A stretch of DNA of 64,000 nucleotides, taken from the NCBI GenBank assembly GCA_021568835.1, contig JAKGSH010000010.1:5332001-5396000 (forward strand). Direction: 5' to 3'. A model generated the notes under the pieces. The model was not told where the DNA came from and did not search any database. It worked only from the letters and a program-made list of their open reading frames with translations. The DNA is from Streptomyces sp. Tue 6430 (GTDB lineage Bacteria > Actinomycetota > Actinomycetes > Streptomycetales > Streptomycetaceae). The position numbers and the translations under genes were made by a program. Numbering within the stretch: the first letter of the stretch is position 1; each line of letters starts with the position of its first letter. Below, piece after piece: positions 29,201-41,200 of the stretch.

Positions 29201-32200
29201 ACGGCGACGCCGCCACCACCGGCCCGGTCACGCCCCCGACGCCGCTCTCGGGTACGACACCCGCCGCCGACGTCACGGGAGCAGACCCGGCGCCTTCGGC
29301 CACGACCGAGCCCCCCGCCGCGAAGCTCGACACCCTGTCCCACCCCTGGACCGAAACGGCCGCGGACCTCCACCTGGAATCCGGCAGCGGCAGCGACATC
29401 GGTACCGATCAGGGTGCCGAGGGCGACACCGACGGCAACGACACGGGAACCGGCGGACACGTTCCCGGGTCCGGTGACGGGCGCGGACCCGGGACCGGCA
29501 CGCCCACGCCCCCGCCCCCGTCGGCCACCACGCCGGACGATTCCGTACCGGACGACTCCACGCCGGTACCCCCCGTACCGTCCCCGCCGCCGGGACGGAT
29601 CGTCGTGCGGGCCGCGACCCCGGGCGACACCGCAGACGACGGAGAGAAGGACGGAGAGGAGTCCGCGCGGCCCGCCGGAGAGCCGTTCGTCACCACCCTG
29701 GACGGCCACACGGTGCCCGTCGCGCAGCTGCGCCGCTGGGTGCCGGACACGGCCGTGCGGCCCGAACCGGGCCGTGCGGTCAGGACGTTGACCGTCTCGC
29801 AGAGCCGGGCCGAGGACGGCACGGCGCGCAGCGCGGCGCGGCGAGCCCTGCTCGGCCAGGACACCTTCCGCGGCGTGCGCGTCACGTCCACGGCTCCGGC
29901 CACGATGTCCACCGCCCCGGCCACCGTGTCCGGGGACCAGGCCGCCACGTCCACGGCTCCCGCCACCGCCCAGGACCCGGCGAGCACGAGCACCGGGACC
30001 CCGCCCGTCCGCCGTGCCGTGTTCACCGGCCCGCCGGCCCCGCTGCCCGGCTCGGGCACCGAGCGGGGCGCCGACTACTTCACGGCGCACGGCACCTCCC
30101 GTACCGTCACCCTAGGTACCGAGGACGCCGCGCGTCCCACCGTCAAGGTCAGCGGCGTACAGCTCGGCGAGGTGCTCAAGTCCTGGGCGCGGGACGGCGA
30201 TCAGGACCGGCCCTGGTCCTGTTCTCCTGCGAGACCGGGCGGCAGCCGGAGGTGGCGGGCCTGCCGGTGGCACAGCACGTGGCCAACCGGACCGGCCGAT
30301 CGGTGTACGCGCCGACCACCGCGGTGGGTACGGCCCGGGACAGGCACGGGGACGTCCGGGCGGTGCTCCTCGAGGGGAAGGACGGGCCGGGGCGGTGGCG
30401 GCTGTTCACCCCGGAGCCCGCCGGCGCCGACCTGGACGAGCTGGCGCGCGTCGCCCGCCTGCACGCGGGCCCGGAGCCGGCCGACGGCTTCGCACGGACC
30501 CGTACCCTCCAGCAGATCCGCACCCTGCGCGACGCCCTCGGCCCGGACGCCGAACAGCGCCCGGAGAACCACGACCTGCTCGCCGGCCTCGCCTTCGTGG
30601 ACGGTCTGCGCTGGCACAGCCCGGACACCGCGGCCCGCTACGGCGACGGCCGGATGACCCCGGACCTGCTGCGCCGGATGGTCGTCGCCCGGCGCGCCGT
30701 GACGACCGGAGCCGGCGCCGGTCCGGCGGCGGCCGGTCCCCCGGCCGGGCAGGACGCCGACCCCACCGTCGAGGAGTACACCGCCTTCCTGCGCGCGGCG
30801 GCCGACCTGCGGGCCACGGCAGGCCCCGCACCACGCTCGACGTTCTGCTGCCCGCGCCGCCGCCCACGCTCCCGCCGACCACCCTGGTCTCGCCGGAGGA
30901 CGTGCGCGGGCTCTCCTACGCGTCCTCCGCCCGGGTCACCTGGTCGCTGTCGAACACCCCGCTGCCGCTGTCCGAACTGGCCCTCAGCCCCGAGGACACC
31001 GCCGAACTCGCCCGCCGCCGGCCCGACCTGGCACCCGCGACGAGCCGCCCGGCGACCCTCGCCGAGGACATGAACCTGCTCAGCAAGGAGCGTGCGGGGT
31101 CCGGGCCGCCGGACCTCGTGCGCGCGGACGGCAGGGCCTTCCGGCAGCTGGTCACCCCGGGCGGCGGGAACTGCCTCTTCCGGGCCGTCCTCGACAGCGC
31201 GCGCAGCCGGGAGGTACCGCCCGCGTGGGCCGCGCTGAACATCGCCGGGCTGCGCGCACTCGTGCGCAACCGCGTCACCGGGACCGAGCTGGGTGCCGTC
31301 GCGGACGACCTCGTCCTCGATCCGGTGCTCAGCGTGGTGGACGACCTGCGCATGCGGGCCCTGGCGGGGGTGCGGAATCCGGCCGCGAAGTTCTGGATCA
31401 CCAACGAGTGGAACGACATCGCCCAGGCGGTGGTCACCGACGGCGATGTGAACCAGTGGCAGCACATCCTCCGGAACAGCGGCTACCCCGAACTCGCCAG
31501 GGTGGCACCGACCCCGGTCGAGGCACGGCGGCTCGGCGGGCGCGGGCTGCTCGCCGCGGTCGCCGAGCGTCCCGGGCTGTGGGCCACCCCGTTCAGTGAC
31601 CTGCTCCCGCACATCCTGGCGCACACCCTCGACCTCGACCTGCGGGTCGTCCAGCCCCACCCGACGGTGCGGGGCGACGTCCTCGTCATCCCGCTCCACC
31701 CGGGCGCCACCGGCGACCCCCTGCACCTGGCCTACAACGGAACCGACCACTACGACGCCCTCGTCCCGGACACGGCCCCGATCACCCCGAACCGTCCCGG
31801 CGACCGTCCCCGCTCCTACGTCCACCACGGCCCGGACCCGATCACCCCCGGACCGGCCCCGATCACCACCGAACCGGCCCCGACGTCCACCACGGCCCCG
31901 GACCCGACGACCACACCTGCCCCCACCACCACCGCGGACGCGGACGGCCCCACCACCACCGCGGACGCGGACGGCCCCGCCACCACCGCGGACGCGGACG
32001 GCCCCGGCACCGTGGCCCCCGACCGGGGCGACCCGGTACCGCTGGAGACCCAGCTCGACCGCTACCGTCCGGCACGCGTCCTGACCGGGCCGGACGCCGC
32101 GGCGCCGGGTCCCGCCCCGCGCACCGTCACCTTCGAGGACGGCAGTCGACTGCCCGCCGTACTGATCAGCCCCGACGCCGATCCGAGCGGCAACCCCGCC

Positions 32201-35200
32201 GCCGCCGATGCCGACCCCGGCGACGGCAGCCGCAGCGGCCGTACGGACGACAGCGGGCGGACGCCGCGGAGCGGGCTCCTCACCGGCCCCGGCGTCCTCA
32301 CCCTGCGCTCGCCCGAGGAGGTGGCCCGGCAGATCCTCGGGCAGCTGCCGGAGAAGCTGCGCGACCAGTTCGCCGAGGCGGAGCTGCTGCGCCTGCTGAC
32401 CGACCAGCCCGGCGCCTTCACCGCCCCGCGCGGCGCGCGCCTCGTCGGCCGGGAGAAGTCCGGGGTCGGCCACGAGATGACCGTCGAGGCCGTCCCGTAC
32501 CACCGCTGGGAGCGCTTCTCCGACGTGAACGGCACGACCGTGAAGCTGGACACCATGCGCCGCGGCCAGGCCGGTACGGGCGGTGGGCGCAGTGTCGGCT
32601 TCGGGCGCCGGATCGCCGCCGCGGTCAGCATGGGCCCGCCGCTCAGCTGGCTGGTGAAGATCGGCCTCTCGCTGGGCTGGACCCGCAGGACGGACTACGC
32701 CCAGGGCACGCAGGCGTACAACCAGAACGAGTACCGCGCCGTGGAGGGTTCGCACCTCCACCTCGACGACGTCCACTACCGGGTGCGCGTGGAGCGGGTC
32801 ACGGAGGCGCCGGAGACCGGCGGCCGGGAGGCCTCCTCCGGTTCGCCCGCGCCGGGCCCCCGTTGGCAGCGCGACCAGGTGCACACCGCGCAGTTCGCCG
32901 TGCGGGACGGGCTGAGCTGGCGGCTGCCCGACGACTTCACCGTGGCCTTCAAGGGGCCGCGCCGCGCGCCGCGGACGCTGACCTTCCCCGACGGCCTCGA
33001 GCCGCGCGCCACCACCATCGCCGGACTGCACCTCGTCGACCCTCCGGAGGACCTGGCGATCGCCGTCTCCGGGGCCCGGCCGGGCAGCTCGGCGCACCGC
33101 ACGCTCGTCTCGTACGTCAGGCCGGCACGGCTCCTCGCGCTGTTCGGACGGCTCACCGGACCGGTCAGCGGACCCGAGCTGACCCGGGGCGGCGGCCGGC
33201 ACCCGCTGGGGCACCTGATCGTCGAGCGGTCGATCCCGCACCGGGCCACCCTGGTGACCGAGTCGGTCAAGGCGGAGATCCGGGACCTGACCCAGACCAC
33301 CTACCAGAACCAGCGCGGCCACGTCCGCGACACCCGCTTCGGCATCCAGGTCACCGCCGGCCCGAACCACACCTTCGTCGGCCTGGAGACGGACGTGCGC
33401 CTCCATGGCGGCCCGATGCTCCGCGCCGACTTCAGCACCGGTCGGGGCCACTACCTCGGCACGGACGCGGCCCGCAAGACGACCGGCCGCGTCCGCAACC
33501 ACCCGGTCGCGCTCTACCGGGTGGAGCGCACCCTGATGATCCGAAAGGCCGGCGAACCGGTGTCCGCGGCCCGCCCGGTCCGGGTCGTCAGCCTGGACTG
33601 GATGTCCACCCGGGACGCGCGCCGGCTCGCGGGCTGGGACGGCCGGACCCCCGGACAGACGGGCCCCGACCCGGACGCCGAACCCCCGGTGCCGTGGTAC
33701 CTCACCCGGGAGGACCCGGTCCACCTGAGCGGCCAGGTCCGTGCCGAGGGCTTCCTGCCCGACCGCCCGCAGCCGCTCGCACCCACCGTCCAGGACCTGA
33801 CCCCGGCGACGGGCCCGGACCTGACCCCGGCGACGGGCCCGGACCTGACCCCGGCGACGGGCCCGGACCTGACCCCGGCGACGGGCCCGGACCTGGCCCC
33901 GGTGGCGGAGCAGGACCTGGCCCCGGTGGCGGAACAGGACCAGAACGGCGCCGACCAGCAGCCCTCCACCCCGCAGGGCGAGCAGGGCCGGCAGCCCTCC
34001 ACCTCACAGGGCGAGCAGGACCAGCAGGACCAGCAGCCCACCACCCCGCAGCAGGACCAGTCCTCCACCCCGCAGGACCCCCTGCGCGTCTTCGCGGACG
34101 CCGTCATCGACACCCTGCACCGCTCGTACCCGTCCCTGTTCGTCCCGCCGCTCATGTTGAAGCATCCGCGCCTGGCCAAGTTCTGGTACGGCGACGGGCG
34201 GATGCGGACCGCGCTGCACAACGACCGCCAGGTCCGCGAGGCGCTGAACCGCCCCACCCTGGCCCAGAGCCTGGACGACCTGACCACCACCGGCATACCG
34301 GTCGCCCTCACCGAGGACGGCAAGCTCCGCCGCGGTCACCACACCCTGATCCTGCGGGCCCGGCTCACCGACCGGCGGTTCGAGACCACCCTGACCGAGC
34401 GCTCGCTGCGCAACGCGGTGATCGGCACCGAGGTCTCCGGCCAGGGGCAGCAGGCCTCCAGCACCCTGTCCGGCGGCGCCGAACTGGGCGTCCTGCTGCG
34501 CGACCACGACAAGGTGCCCAAGGTCAACGTGCCCCGCCAGGCCGGCAACATGGCCGTCGGGGCACGGTACGCCCACACCGAGCAGAAGGCCACCCGGGCC
34601 GCGGTCGCGGTCACCCACGACCAGCTGACCTACCACGACGGCGCCGACCTCTACAGCTACCGGGTGGAGCTGAGCGCCTCCTTCGAGGGCCACCTCCGTC
34701 CGCGCGGCTGGGCCCGGCTCCTGACGGTCGGCCTGCTCGGCGCCGGCTACTTCGTCAGCAGGAAGCAGGAACGCCCGCTGTTCGACCGGGGCACGGAGAC
34801 CGTGGGCCGGGTGGAGCTGGCCGTGCCCGCCGCGCACGCCTCCGATCGCCACCCCCGGCGGACCCCGCGCCGGGGGACCCCGTGCCCGGAGAGACGGCAG
34901 CGGCGCCCGCACCCACTGCGTCGATGCCCGAACCCCAGCCCACCGCCGACGAGGCCGACCAGTTCCTCGACGGCACGAGCCCGCTCCCCGGGCGGGACTC
35001 GGCCGACCAGCGGCTCACCGAGAGGCTGCTGAGCGCCCCGCACGTCGTCCTCAGCGTCGAGGGCGGACAGCGGCGCCAGCAGCTCGTACAGGCCACCGCC
35101 GACGAGGCCGCGGGCGAGACCTGGCACGTCAGCGCACCCGCCGCCCCCGTGCGCACCGCCCTGCACCGGGCGGTGGCGAACCTCGGCGTGGCCGGGCAAC

Positions 35201-38200
35201 TCGGCCAGTACCTCGGCCCGTTCGGTTCCCGCATCACCGGGCTCAACGGGGCCGGACCGTTCCGCACCCACTACCTGAAGGCCGCGATCCGCGGCGAACT
35301 GCACAACCTGCGCGTCAAGAGCGACCCGAAGCCGTCCAGCTTCGAGGCCACCGTCGGCAACGAGCACCGCATCGCCGGCACGGAGAGCAGCGCCTCGCGC
35401 GCCACCGTCGGTCTCCAGGGCACCTACACGCCGCTCCTGCGGACCGACGGCACCCAGGCGATGATCGGCTCGTACGCCGCCGGCCTCCAGTACTCCTGGG
35501 GCGCGGGACGCAGCGCCGCGAGGACCCTCACCCCCGGACACAACACCACCCTCACGTTCGCCGGGCGGGCGTACCTGGTGGTCGCCGACGTCGTCGAGAC
35601 CGTCGCGGTCCGCGACCGCTGGACGGCCGTGATGGGCATGGTGGGCACCCGTGCGGCGGCCCGGATCAGCTCCGCGGCCGGCCGGCTCTCCGACCGCCTG
35701 GCCTCCGGGCTCGCCCCGCGCCGGGCCGCCGCCGCGGTCCAGCGCATCCGTGACGCGGTGATGTTCCACCTGCCGATGCAGGACGCCATCGAGGCCGGGC
35801 TCGCCCCGGACGGCATCGGCACCACCACCCCGGACAACCTCGGCGGCGGCTACCGGGTGCCCGCCTTCCTGCGCGGCCGCCGCTTCCCCGGCCACCCCAG
35901 CGGCCGGCTCGACGCCGGCCGGGCGGTCCCCCGTTGATGCGGCAGCTCGAGGAGATCGGGGTGTCCTCGCACGATCGCGAGCAGGTCCTCCAGCGGCTCT
36001 CCCCGGACTTCCTCCGGGCCAACCTGCACGAGCTCACCACCGACGGGATGACCCTGCCGGTCCGCCACCGCACCTGGACCAGCCCGACCCACCTGCCGGT
36101 CGGCGGCAGTCCCGCGCAGGTCCGGTTCAAGCTGACCCCGGTCACCACCACCGTGGAGCGGCTGCGCACCGGCTTCGAACTGGAGGACTACCGCACCGTC
36201 GCCCGCGACGACGCCGACTCCGCCTCCCGGGACCGGGGCGTCGACGCGTCGGCGAGCGTCGGCCAGCGCACGACGCAGGCCGACACGACGGCGAGCGGCA
36301 GCCCGCGCACGAAGCAGGGCGGCGTCCTCATGTCCGACCCCTCCCTGCAGGGCACCGCGGCCAAGCAGGAGTCGAGCACCCGGACCGAGACCAGCGGCCG
36401 CACCTCGATGCCGAACATGACGACCGCCCAGACGCACGCCGAGATCGTCACCACCTACACCCTGACCGTGACCATGACGGACGCGGCCGGCGACCCGCTC
36501 GCCCCCGCGCCCAGGCCGACGTCGGCAGCCTCAGGGAGATCGTCTCGGCCAACCTGCTGACCCCGGAGGGCGACGGCGCCGACGGCGCCCTCACCGAGGG
36601 CGACGTGAGGGAACCGGAGCGCGCGGTGCGGCTGCTGACGGCGGCCCGGTCCCGTCCGGAGCGCATCGCCGACTGGCGCGCCTCCGCCGCCGACGGCCCC
36701 TCCGGCCGAGCCGACGCCTCGGACGTCCTGCCCTTCGACGACCTGATCGGCTCCGGCATCCTCGCCGTGGACATCCACGGCGCCGCCAACGTGCACGACG
36801 CCCTGACCCTCGCCACCGCCCGCGCCGACGGCGTCGGGGACAAGGACCTCGGCACCCGGTACACCGGCGACCGGCTCGCCGAGGCCGTGCGCAAGGCCCG
36901 CCGGACCCCGCTCACCGGCCTCGGCACCGTCCCCGCCCAGGCCCAGCAGGAGGCCACCACCCAGACCGGCCTGGCCGCGGCCTTCCGCGACGCGCTGAGC
37001 GCGAACGGCTCACCGCTGCCCGTCCAGGCCTCCGCCCGCCTCCTCCGCCAGTTCCACACCGCCGACTCCCGCCTCTACGCGAAGATGCACCGCCGCGGCG
37101 CCCGCCTGCTCGCCGTGGAGAACAAGCCGCGCATGGAGGCCATGCAGCGGACGAAGACCTCCGACGCGCTGGAGTCCGGCGTCACCGACACCGTCGAGGG
37201 GGCCGCGGGCGTCACCTCGACGACGAACACCGACAGAGCGGGCGCGGTCATCCCCGGTGCCACGGTCCCGATCGGCGGCGCGGCCGACGGCACCGTGACC
37301 AAGGCCACCGCGGACACCACCCTCGGCACCCACCTCAAGGTCGGCACCGACCGCAGCATGCTGTTCGCGCTGCCGGTGAGCTGGCTGACGGTGACCGAGG
37401 TGGACCACCGGCTCACCGACAGCCGCCCCCTGCACGCGCTCGGCAAGGCCAAGCGCGGCCCGCGCGCCGCCGAGGCCGAGACCACCGCCCTGGTCTGGCT
37501 GCGCGAGGACATCGCCCGCGACTACGGCCTCCTCGACGACACCACCTTCCCCGACGAGGTCGGCAAGGCCTGGGACGCGCAGGCCAAGGCGGTCGGCGAC
37601 CTCGCCACTGCCGAGCAGCGCTACTACGACGCCCGGGCCCGGGCCCGGGAGGCCTGGCTCGACCTGGGCACCGAGGAACGGGCCGCGCTCGGCGACGGCC
37701 GCTTCGACCTGTCGACCGTCCTGCCGCGGGAGCTCGCCGAGTCGCCGGCCGTCGTCGCCTGGCAGGCCGCCCGCGACGAGGTCCGCCGGTGGCAGGAGCG
37801 CACCGACGCCGCCGCCGCGGACCACCACCGGCTGCACCTCGCCGCCTCCCGCCTCACCGCCCACCACCAGGGTCCGTCCGCGGGCCCGGTACCGGGCCCG
37901 CCCCAGGAGTACGCCCGGCCGGGGTGGCGTTCCGAGGCGCCGGAGCCGTACACGGTCACCGACGCCACCGACTCCGCCCCGCGCACCCTCACCTCCCCGG
38001 ACGGCGCCACGGTGCGCGAGGTGCACGACGTGCCGCACGACGGCGCCTCGTTCTTCCACGCGCTCATCGCCACCGCCGACGCCCGCGGCCGGCTGCCCCA
38101 CCTGCTCGGCACCGAACTCGCCGACCGGTTCACGCAAGCCCCCGGCGATCCGGCGGTCACCGCCGAGGCCGTCGACGCCGCCCGCGAACGCCTGGCCTGG

Positions 38201-41200
38201 GCGCTGGGCGGCGACGGCAACGAGGACCTCCTGGAGGTCCCCGCCCGGGCGCTGGGCGGCGACGGCAACGAGGACCTCCTGGAGGTCCCCGCCCGGGCGC
38301 TGGGCGGCGACGGCAACGAGGACCTCCTGGAGGTCCCCGCCCGGGCGCTGGGCGACGACGGCAACGACGACCTCCTCGACGCCCTCGCCCCGGACGTCGC
38401 CGACACCTTCACCCAGGCCGAACTCGACGAGGCGGGAGTGACGTTCACCCCGGCGCAGCAGGCCGAGTTCGACGCCTTCGGCCGTCTCCCGCTGACCTTC
38501 TGGCCGACCCCCGAGCAGCGGAGGAAGCTGGCCAGGGTCGCCCTGTTCCGCCCGTTCGCGCCCGAGCCGCGCCAGGACGACACCGAACGCCCGGACGGCG
38601 AACCCGCCCCGCCCGTGCGCCGCGCCGGCGACCACGGTGGCGCCGACCTGCTGCCCGCCCTCGCCGCCCGGGTCCTCGGCACCCCGCTCACCGTGGTGAC
38701 CGGCGAGGGCCGCGAGCAGGTCTTCCTCCCGCACGGCACCGACCCGGCCGCCGTCGACCCGGTGAACGATCCGGTCCTGTTCTCCGCCGACGGCTTCTTC
38801 CACGCCGCCCTGCCGCCCGGCACCCCGGCCCCGGTGACCGTCGCCCTGCCGGCGCCCGCGACCGGGGCCGACCCCGGCACATCGGCGGCGCCGGCCACCG
38901 ACGGCACACCCACGACGCGGCAGCCGGCTCACCGCAGCCACACCACCCCGCCCTGGGCGCCGCCCGCCGAGAGCAGCGGCCCGCGCTACCGCCTGGCCCA
39001 CGACGGCGTCCTCACCGCCCCCGACGGCGCCACCTACGCCCAGGGCACGCCCACCGGCCGGGGCAACGGCTTCTTCGGCGCGCTGTCCACGGCCCTGCGC
39101 CATGCCACGGAACAGCCCGGAACGTACGGCCCCGAGGTGGCACGGCTGCGCAACTCCGCCCGGCTTTCGCCCGCCGAACTGCTGCGTCTGCACGGCCTCC
39201 CCGGCGACCCGGCGCAGCACGACTCGCTCTTCTCGCCGCCGCCCCTGGTGGGGCTGCGCAGCGGCGCCACGCCGAGCCCGCAGGCGCGGGAAGCGCACCT
39301 GCGCCACCACCTCACCCGTGCCCCCTGGGGCCCCGAGGCCGACCACGCCGTCGCCCGGTGGGCCGCGACGGCGACCGGCACCACCGTCACCCTCGTCGAG
39401 GAGAACGGCACCGCCCACACCTACCCCGGCCCGGACGGCGCCGCCGGCACGCACATCCGGTTCCGCCGCCGGGGAGGCGACATCGTCCCCCTGACCCTCC
39501 GCACCCCGGCCCCGAACCGACCCGAGCGGAGACGCAGACGCAGACGCAGACGACATCGGACGTGCGGGAGACGCCTCCCGTGGACACGGCACCGGCGGCA
39601 GCGACGTCCGTGGTCTCGGAGCCCGTGAACTCGTCGTCCGGGGAATCGGATCCGGTGGACTCGTCGTCCGTGGCCTCGGATCCGGTGGACGCGACGGCCG
39701 TCGACGAAGCGGCGGCTGTCGACGAAGCGGCGGCTGTCGACTCGTCGCCCGTCGACACGGTGGCGGTCGACACCGAGCCGGTGGTCCCGCCCGTCGTCCA
39801 GTCCTTGGCGCCGCCGTCCGTGCCGCCCCGGTTGCCGCTGCCGTCCCACGAGGATGCGGCCGCGGTGCCGTTGCCCCCGTCGCCCGTGTCCCGGACCGTC
39901 GACGCTTCACCGGAGTCGTCGGACTGGGAAGAGGAAGCACGCGAACTGAGCCTGCTCTCCGGTGCAGGTGAGGGCTCGGACACCCCCACGAACCCGGATG
40001 CGGTGCCGACGGCGTCGGAGCCGGCGTTGCGGTCGTTCCGGATGGGGAACTTCGAGTTCACGAATCTCCATCAGACGGACCGGTACGTCGACAAGGCGAT
40101 CCGGATCGTCGAGCTGCTGGACGAGCACGCCACGATCAAGAACTACGTCGGTGGCCGTCCGGTCCGTATCACGCTGCGTCTGCGCACGACGGAGGCTCCG
40201 GCCGACGTGATCGACCGCGGCGAGGACGGCGTCGACATCAACCTGGCGAGCTACTACTTCGAGAAGTACGACACCGGTTACGTCATGGGCATGCTGGCGC
40301 ACGAGATCGGCCTGCATCCGCTGGCCTCGCGGAACGGGCGTATCGCGGAGGAGGAGGACCTGTTCGCGGGGATGCCGTTGCCGGTGCCCGGTCTGGAGTC
40401 GTTGAGCGAGCCGCGTTTCATGAACACGATCGGTTCGGGCCAGGCGGACCACGTCATGGCGGCGTTCCCGCAGTCGATCCGGCACGGCATGTACCGGGAC
40501 ATCGTGGTGGAGATGGCGGGTGTGCTGGAACAGCGTGCGCGGGTGGGCGTGCCGGGTGCCGAGGCCAAGGACGTCACCGATCTGTTCGACACGTACCTGA
40601 TGGACCTCGCCTCGATCGCGGTGACCAACGACCACCGGGCGCGGGCGGTCACGGACCCGGGCTACACGGCGAGGTCGTACAACGCCTACAAGGCACAGCT
40701 GGACGCCCACCTGCCGCAGGACAGCCGCCTGCGTGCCCTGCTGCCCGCCGACAAGGGCCGCTGGGGCGTGCTGCGGGACTTCGCCCAGCTCGCCACCAGC
40801 GTGGGGACGAACAACCGCGGCGACAGCATCCAGCGGCCCGCCCCGACCGGGGAGGCCCGTCCCCGCCTCCCGCAGGGAAGCGCAGGCGACCAGCAGGCCG
40901 AAGGGAACGTGAACGGGCAGGTACCGCCGCTGCCCCAGGGGGTGCGCGACAGCCGTCCCCGGTTCGTGGTGCGGTCGGGCTTCGACGCCCGCCGGTTCAC
41001 GCACGACGGTGACCCTGTCACCGACCTGACCGTCAGGGTCGCGTTCCGCGGCACGGGGGACCAGGGGGCGCGTACCTTCGGCCGACTCGCCGCAGGGGTG
41101 GGGGAGTTCCTCAACGATCCGGCCTACCGGCTGCCGAACGGCGACCGGTTGCACGTGACGGTGGAGCTCGTCGACCCGTCCGATTCGCCGCACCTGACGG

